64,000 nt of DNA, taken from Ctenosaura bakeri. Its lineage: Eukaryota; Chordata; Lepidosauria; Squamata; Iguanidae. Where the stretch lies: assembly GCA_948474755.1 (NCBI GenBank), contig CAOLHI010000419.1:434001-498000 (forward strand), in the 5' to 3' direction. A program made the translations under genes and the position numbers. Positions 58,641 through 64,000 of the stretch are shown one piece after another (position 1 is the stretch's first letter; the number at the start of each line of letters is the position of its first letter). The notes under the pieces were generated by a model that was given only the letters and a program-made list of their open reading frames with translations, did not search any database and was not told the DNA's origin.

Positions 58641-59149
58641 AAAAAAAAACTTAAGGAAGTGGTGGCCAAATGCACAGAGTGCTGGGTAGGGCAAATTTGT
58701 GACCATCTCTAGGTCACAATGGTACATTGGCGGGAAACTAAAAATGATGTCATGTCACTCCAGGGTTCATTTTCAACATGTTTGTAGACTAAAAATGAAG
58801 GTTTTCAGGAGGGTGGGGAAGAGAAAAGAAGGCAGATTATTGCTTTCTTAAATAGTTGGTGTATATTTTCTGTTATATTTGGGTCAAAATCATCTGAAGA
58901 TATTTAATTTGGGATCTGGCTTTGACAGTTGCAAAAGTGGGTGTCTATGGTCAAATGTGACCCATAGGCAGTACTTTTCACCATCTTTGTCCTGAAATTA
59001 CCTGTCTGTAATTTCACAGTTAATGTCCTCACTAGCATGTATACTAGGTCCCCAATCTTCATCAACATATGTAATGCAAATACAAGGTCTCCCCATAGAA
59101 GTGAAGGTGGTGAACAGGTAGCAGCAATCTGGATTCTCGAATCATGATC
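58641..59149. other. No gene recognised
   Basis: The 90-codon minus-strand frame at 58904-59176 lacks recognisable motifs. Confidence 0.45.
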
Positions 59150-59275
59150 CTTATGCGAATGGGAACAAGGATGCATTAGGCCATTTTAAGATATATGTTG
59201 TGCAGAGCTTCCCAAGCATTGTTGCAGCAAAGCTTCATGAAGCAAAGAACAAGTCAAAATTTCCTCAAGGTTTTA
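59150..59275 (+). repeat. Diverged direct repeat, copy 1
   Basis: Shares with 59685-59830 the order GGATGCATTAGGCCATTTTA, then CTTCATGAAGCAAAGAACAA and TTTCCTCAAGGTT. The element class is unknown. Confidence 0.5.
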
Positions 59276-59684
59276 GCCAGAGCAGGGCAGGACATGATCC
59301 AAATTACTGACTCATGCTCTGAATCAAATTAAAGTCCTGTGTACAGCCTTACTAAAAGCTAAATAATTCTCCTGGGACTCCAGGTGTTCTCCCACTCTCA
59401 AGTGACCCCTTTATTGTGGATAAAAATTCTCTTTTTTTCCTTTTCAATCTACTCTGTTAGCTTCATATATTGAAATGGCTGTAGCTACTGACAGAACCCA
59501 AGCAATCATCTTCACACTTGAAAATATAAAACTGAACTGATTCAAAGGAATGGAATGAATGCCTCTAATATCTGGCCTAGAGAGCCAGAAAAAACAGCAG
59601 GTAGCTGTTTATGCAGCAGCTGTAACTAGGGAAGGCTACTAGATCAAGCAGCATTGTTTTGCAAATTACAGATTAGTATGACAA

Positions 59685-59830
59685 GCGGAATGTGTGCCCT
59701 GAATACAAACGAGGATACATCATGCCATTTCAAGTTACATGCTGGGTCACAGTTTTGCAAAAAACTGCCCCAACAAGTCTTCATAAAGCAAAGAACAAGC
59801 AAGATCAAATCTCCCCAAGGTTAATAATAT
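59685..59830 (+). repeat. Diverged direct repeat, copy 2
   Basis: GGATACATCATGCCATTTCA, then CTTCATAAAGCAAAGAACAA and TCTCCCCAAGGTTAA parallel copy 1, about 540 bp upstream. It may be two insertions of one repeat or a pair of old terminal repeats. Confidence 0.5.
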
Positions 59831-61690
59831 GTCAAGTACAACAGATTTTTGACCTTAAGTTCTGGGGAGCAGCAAGTAACTTTGTCACCCAGTCAACATC
59901 CTGCAGGTAGGAAATTTCAAACACAACATCCTAGTTGGAAGCTGTAGCTGAGACACAGTGCTTACTTAGGGAGGTGGGTGAAAGCAAAGCTCAGTAATTC
60001 TTTGCTTTTCTGTTTTATGCAATGATATTCTGCTGTCCTTCAGGAACTCTTAGGAAGACTTGTAATTCTGAAATAAAAATGAATTGTAATGCAATGTGAT
60101 CTAAAACCAACAGCAGACTAAAAACAGGTGGGGTGAGCACATTAAAAGCAGAAAAAAATCAGGAGCATTTTTTTTTTAAAGCCCACTGGTTTTGCCTTGT
60201 TCCAAAACACCAACAAAGGTATCTACAAGAGGAGTGGGATCCTATCTCTGGAAGGCCATTTTCTCAGTAACCATCCCGATCTATGAGCTTCTGAGGAGAT
60301 GGGTATTCTGATTGTCCTTGATGGGGAGCATATGTAGCTGCAATCTGAAACCTCTTCAAGAATAGAGGATGATCTGGCAACAGCATGAGAGTCTAAACAC
60401 AGTATGTGGCTTGTTGTATGCTTTACTGGTACTGCCATATGGTCATAGAATTCTGTTCCTTCACATGCTTCAGGGATGGAATCTATTGAATGGGGGAATT
60501 TCCATGGCAGAGCTTATTCTCTGTTTCCTGATTAAGGTCATGGCAAGATGTGCCTTTGCTTAAGTACCATTTGGTGTTGTTTGGAATTATTCCTTATGCC
60601 ATGGGAATAGCTAGAGAGGATGAAAAAAAACAATGTATTGCAGGTAGCCAAAGTGGTGAGTTGAGAAAAAAGGAAGACTGAATCAATTTTCACTGTCTTC
60701 TCAAAGACAGAGATAGAGGACAAACTTGAAAGCTTGGTAAAGAAAATGCCAGTAAACATGTAAATCCCTGAAAAATACAGATATGTGGGGTGGAAAAGGA
60801 CTGAACTGATGAAATATGAAGCTTATTCTAGAGCCCTTGGAACTTGCCCTGAAATTTACAATTAACAATATGAAGCAAAAGCTGGTTCAAGAGTAAGAGT
60901 CAGGGTAGATTTAGCATCAGGTAGAGTTGGAGTACTGAAAGATAATACAGTGGGCATTGGACAGAAAAGCACTGGTACTTGACAGAGGTCGGGAGATAAG
61001 CAATGGTAAAGGACAAAACAGAGCAGCAGACAGCTAAATTAGAGACACCTTTCCTATGTAGCCACAGTCTAAGGAGATATTTCTAAGGAAGGGCTTTAAG
61101 GTTAAGAGATAATTCAGATACAATTCTCCACTTTTGCCACCACTTAGCCATGGAAAAAGGACATGCCTTCCCCCTCAAGCTAGTCATGTAGGACCTCTTT
61201 TTACATCTGCAAATTCATGAGATAGCCCACCCCAGATATTATCAACCAGCAATTTAGGAATAAATAATATAGAGGTGTTGAATCATAGATTAATGCAGGA
61301 AGTGAGGAGCTCAGATAGGACAGAGATGGACCAATAGTTTTAAAATTCTTCTTGATTATGAACAAATGCAAGATTATACCATGGCTGACCTCTTTGAAAA
61401 CTATACTTTTGAAAATGGCTGGGGGTGATGGAAAATAGAGATCAAATTGACATGGTCCTTTAAGAATTGTATAAAGAACACTACTTTTTATAATAAAAAA
61501 ATCTTCAGTGCAGGCCTCTGGCAATTCAGGAATAACTATCTACAGTGCAGCTAGGGAGAATTCCTTCACTCCTGAATATCATACTAAAATAGGGTCAGGT
61601 TTTCGAGCTCGAAGCCTGGAAATAATTTTAAAACAATCTTCATAACCATCTCCCAACTTTACAGGTCAGGTCAATTGCCTTTATTAAAGT
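59831..61690. other. No gene recognised
   Basis: AT-rich sequence. Frames up to 107 codons (minus 61524-61201) have no motifs. A T-run lies near 60171 and an A-run near 61493. Confidence 0.45.
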
Positions 61691-61903
61691 ATGGTTTACT
61701 ACAATTTTGCTAGTCAGGAGGTGAAACCTTATGATTGGATCGATGAACAGTTTTTGGAACCTCATGAGTATAGTTCACCAGCTCACGACTACTTCAGTCC
61801 AAGACCTTCAGATCGACTTTCAATTCCTTCTTCTTTCTCCACAAACTGGTGTGTCATGGAGGACCATCAAGCTAAATCAGATGTAACTGAAGAGCTGGAC
61901 TGA
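61691..61903 (+). CDS. Unassigned 70-codon ORF just upstream of the LINE endonuclease
   Basis: The frame from ATG 61691 encodes an acidic, Ser- and Pro-containing peptide with no domain I recognise. It lies on the same strand as, and about 60-100 bp before, the decayed LINE endonuclease region, so it may be the end of the preceding LINE ORF or spacer. Equally it may be chance. Confidence 0.25.
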   Translation: MVYYNFASQEVKPYDWIDEQFLEPHEYSSPAHDYFSPRPSDRLSIPSSFSTNWCVMEDHQAKSDVTEELD

Positions 61904-61959
61904 TAGCCTCTCTTTCCCAGACCAGCTTCTACACTGGCAAACTATAATGGGAAGAATCA

Positions 61960-62640
61960 GCTCCACCTGGACAAACAACAAGCTATATGATCAGTGAGGA
62001 ATTAGACTTACTAGGATATAAAGTATGACTCAATCCAGCACAAAAAATAATAGAGGTAGAGCCATAAGGGATTTAGCCATTCTTATTAAGGAAGAGCTGG
62101 GATGGAGAGGAGAATTGATGGGGACTTCAGTTTTGACTACCTATTAGTTGTTTATTGTAGTAAATGTTTATACACCTCCAACAGCTTCTCAATATTTCTT
62201 ACCCAACATGTGGGTACATGTAGAAGAACTTTTAAAGGAGCTGGTTGCCAGGTTTCCTAGTGCCCTGCTTATATTATTGTGAGGTGGAGGGTTTAATGTC
62301 AGATTAAGTTCATTTTGATTAGAGGTTGAGGAGTAATGTGGAATCTTGGAGGATGATTTATTAGAGTCAGTAGATTTGTGTTATTGGAATTCCAGGGATA
62401 AGAAGATGAATAAGGTCAGTATAAACTTATTCAGGCTAACAGATATATATTTGGATTGCAGATTTTGGATAGCAATAACCTTATCATTCTGTATCCTTTT
62501 ACTTATTTCTTGACAAGTGCAGCTAATGTATTGGATTATATCTGTGTTTCCAGGGGAGAAATTCACTGGTTTTGATGTGTAATTGTAAATTTTAGGGATG
62601 ATAGTAATTATCAACCAATTATAGTGAAATTAGCTGCATA
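61960..62640 (+). pseudogene. LINE apurinic-type endonuclease domain, decayed
   Basis: Shifting plus-strand frames keep the order of LINE endonuclease motifs: 'RDLAILIKEELGW' (about 62080), 'VNVYTPPTASQYFLPNMWV' (about 62165), a decayed 'GGGFNVRL' (family GDFN, catalytic Asp lost) at about 62285, and 'NVLDYICVS' (about 62530) followed by a degenerate final segment. In the family this enzyme nicks the target site. Several stops and frameshifts make it non-functional. The LINE clade is not resolved. Confidence 0.75.
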
Positions 62641-63026
62641 AACAGATACAAGGACAGTGATCTATTTGGATTGATTGTTAGCTTAGAGGTTGGAGGTTCA
62701 GGGAGAAAGGAGAGTGAAATGGCAAAAGGTAAATGTGACTTAACTAGGGATGGGACGAATCCAGAATTTTCCGAATCTGGATCTGGATCTGAATCCCTGG
62801 AAGGTTCTGGGAATCCACGGATCTCACAAATCTTGAATCTTTTGAATCCTTTTTTTTAAAAAAAGAGTTTAAAAAGCAAAGGAAAGAAGGATAATCTTGG
62901 GCAAGACACACTCTCTCAGCCTTAGCAAAAGCCTAGGCAAAAGCAAACCTCCCTCTGAAGAAATCTGGCCAAGACAATTCTCATAGTTTTGCCCCAGGAT
63001 TTCCCCAGATTGAAGATGACAAGAAG
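62641..63026. other. LINE-interval sequence with GAATC-rich tract
   Basis: 62755-62850 is a quasi-repeat of GAATC/GGATC words (CGAATCTGGATCTGGATC). It lies between the endonuclease and reverse transcriptase parts of the LINE, but I cannot align it to either. Confidence 0.4.
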
Positions 63027-63092
63027 GCCCTTTCTACAAAGGCAGGAAAATGTGGATTAATCCTACATTTTCCTGCCGTGTAAACAGGGCCA
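63027..63092. mobile_element. 66-bp near-perfect palindrome with foldback-type ends
   Basis: Starts GGCCCTTTCTACAAAGGCAG and ends GTGTAAACAGGGCC. The two halves pair over almost the whole length (AGGAAAATGTGGATT against ATCCTACATTTTCCT). Termini resemble the long foldback family, but this is far shorter. The flanks GAA and ACG do not match. Confidence 0.7.
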
Positions 63093-63099
63093 CGTACTA

Positions 63100-63300
63100 C
63101 AGTAGAGAGATAATCCAGGTCAAAACTGGCTTTTCTTTGCATAGCTCCTTCTGGCATCCTGGGGTTTGTAGTTTGACGACACACCAGTACACTTTGGCAG
63201 AGAAGGCTGTGACAGCTTGTAAAACTCCAAACCCCAGAATTGTGTCTAAAAGAGGTTTGCAAGGGAGCTATGCAAAGGAATGTTTCAGCTGTCCTTGAAA
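63100..63300. mobile_element. Imperfect palindrome sharing the short-family core
   Basis: CATAGCTCCTTCTGGCATCC with GGGGTTTGTAGTTTG on the left, and AACTCCAAACCCCAGAATTG with GGGAGCTATGCAAAG on the right, pair as inverted repeats. The GGGGTTTGTAGTTT core is shared with the 202-bp family, but the GGCCATTTCC ends are absent. Confidence 0.6.
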
Positions 63301-63759
63301 TCTCAAGCCTGTAGCTTCCAGTCAAGTACTGAACTTGAAATGTTTAATTTAAATATCTTAGAATACAGGCCAAGATGTAATTTGTGAAATTGTTATCAAA
63401 GGCCATTATTACTCCAAGGGATAAAACTCACCTACTTACTATCTTCCCTTGTATGTCTGGTCTCCCTGGTTTTCAGGCATCCCAGTCTTCCTGAATTGGC
63501 AGCAGTAGGCTCAATTCCACTTATATTTGACATTTGGTATCAAGTAGATACTGCTGCCAGTTCAAGACCAGCCTAGAATAATTCCTGATATTGATTGCTA
63601 TTATTTTTTTGTAATCACTTCTAGAGAGACAAAATTTAAAGTTGATATTCTGATCTCAGCTTCAGGTTTGGAAGTTTTATTTAGATCTGTTCAAGGGGGA
63701 AAAAAAGGAAAGGTAACCATCACATCCCCATGCACATGAGAATTTAATTCCCTCCTTCC
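63301..63759. other. No recognisable feature
   Basis: Lies between the palindromes and the LINE reverse transcriptase start. Some of it is presumably LINE sequence that has decayed beyond recognition. Confidence 0.4.
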
Positions 63760-64000
63760 ATAGATAGCAGTAACTATATCTGAGATTAAATTCATTATTC
63801 AGACCATGAAGGACAATAAGGCACCCAGCAATGACTTTTTACCATCAGAACTGTTTAAAAGTAATAAAGATTGGGTGAGCCCCTTTATTGGCTGAGCTAT
63901 TCAACATATAAACAAGACAGGATGAATTTCAAAAGATTGGAACTTCAGTGTAATAGTTCTGATATTCCAAAAGGAAATCAATATGTTTCTAGGAACTACA
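63760..64000 (+). pseudogene. LINE reverse transcriptase N-terminal part, runs off the window
   Basis: The plus-strand frame reads 'IKFIIQTMKDNKAPSNDFLP' then 'SELFKSNKDWVSPFIG', a stop, and 'ISKDWNFSVIVLIFQK'. These match the opening motifs of LINE reverse transcriptases (K-x-x-KAPG-x-D-G-(I/L)-P-x-E, then W-x-x-(S/A)-I-(I/V)-V-P-I-x-K). The catalytic YADD motif would lie beyond position 64000. With the endonuclease at 61960-62640 it forms one decayed element interrupted by palindromes. Confidence 0.8.

Noticed and set aside
1..64000. CRISPR arrays, operons, ribosome binding sites, bacterial mobile elements
   Set aside because: The sequence is clearly vertebrate nuclear DNA, and no regularly spaced identical repeats were seen.
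1..64000. Exons of a host gene
   Set aside because: I found no frame with conserved protein motifs apart from transposon-derived ones. Small exons of a long intron-rich gene cannot be excluded without transcript data.

Overview
The window looks like a stretch of nuclear genome from a squamate reptile (lizard or snake) without any host gene I can recognise. The evidence is the repeat content: short interspersed elements (SINEs) with a tRNA-like head and the tail seen in lizards, 5S-rRNA-derived SINEs of the kind described in Anolis, CR1 and L2-type LINE ends, a Penelope-like element, Ty3/Gypsy and Ty1/Copia fossils, endogenous-retrovirus-like solo LTRs, and a very dense set of foldback DNA transposons. 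The sequence is AT-rich with low-complexity tracts. No open frame exceeds 175 codons, and the longest ones lie inside repeats. Species assignment within squamates is not possible from this reading.

Layout. 1-5.8 kb: a reverse-strand SINE, a solo LTR (1346-2141), a Ty1/Copia 5' LTR with leader and gag start (4009-5116), and a probable reverse-strand Ty3/Gypsy LTR (5117-5800). 6-13 kb: one foldback element, a reverse-strand CR1 end (8242-8830) and a second solo LTR (11181-12004). 13-28 kb: a SINE, several foldback elements, a G-rich minisatellite-like block (18127-18345), a decayed Gypsy reverse transcriptase/RNase H fossil (20333-21110), and a 5S-derived SINE (28119-28260). 28.3-33.2 kb is almost featureless. 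33-41 kb is rich in foldback elements, including a GC-rich, apparently young copy (33199-33710), and holds an L2-like LINE end split by one of them. 43.3-44.7 kb is a nested cluster with an almost perfect 403-bp tandem duplication. 46-48 kb holds a foldback element inside another repeat, with a related uninterrupted copy elsewhere in the window. 49-50 kb is a third related LTR. 51-56.5 kb has CR1 ends, a Penelope-like GIY-YIG endonuclease fossil split by a foldback element, and three more foldback elements. 57-64 kb has two more palindromic families and a decayed LINE (endonuclease, then reverse transcriptase) that runs off the right edge.

The main result is the foldback system. Fourteen long copies (about 380-512 bp) and eleven short copies or fragments (full length 202 bp) share the terminal motif GGCC(C/A)TTTCC. 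Where flanks are readable, most are bounded by a 3-bp target duplication (TTA, AAA, ATA, TGT, TTT, TAA, CAT, TTG, TGA, ATG). Together they make about 12% of the window. The 3-bp duplication points to a PIF/Harbinger-type transposase acting in trans, but no transposase gene is present here, so that assignment is inference. I found no novel multi-gene system; the mobile-element archaeology is the interesting content.
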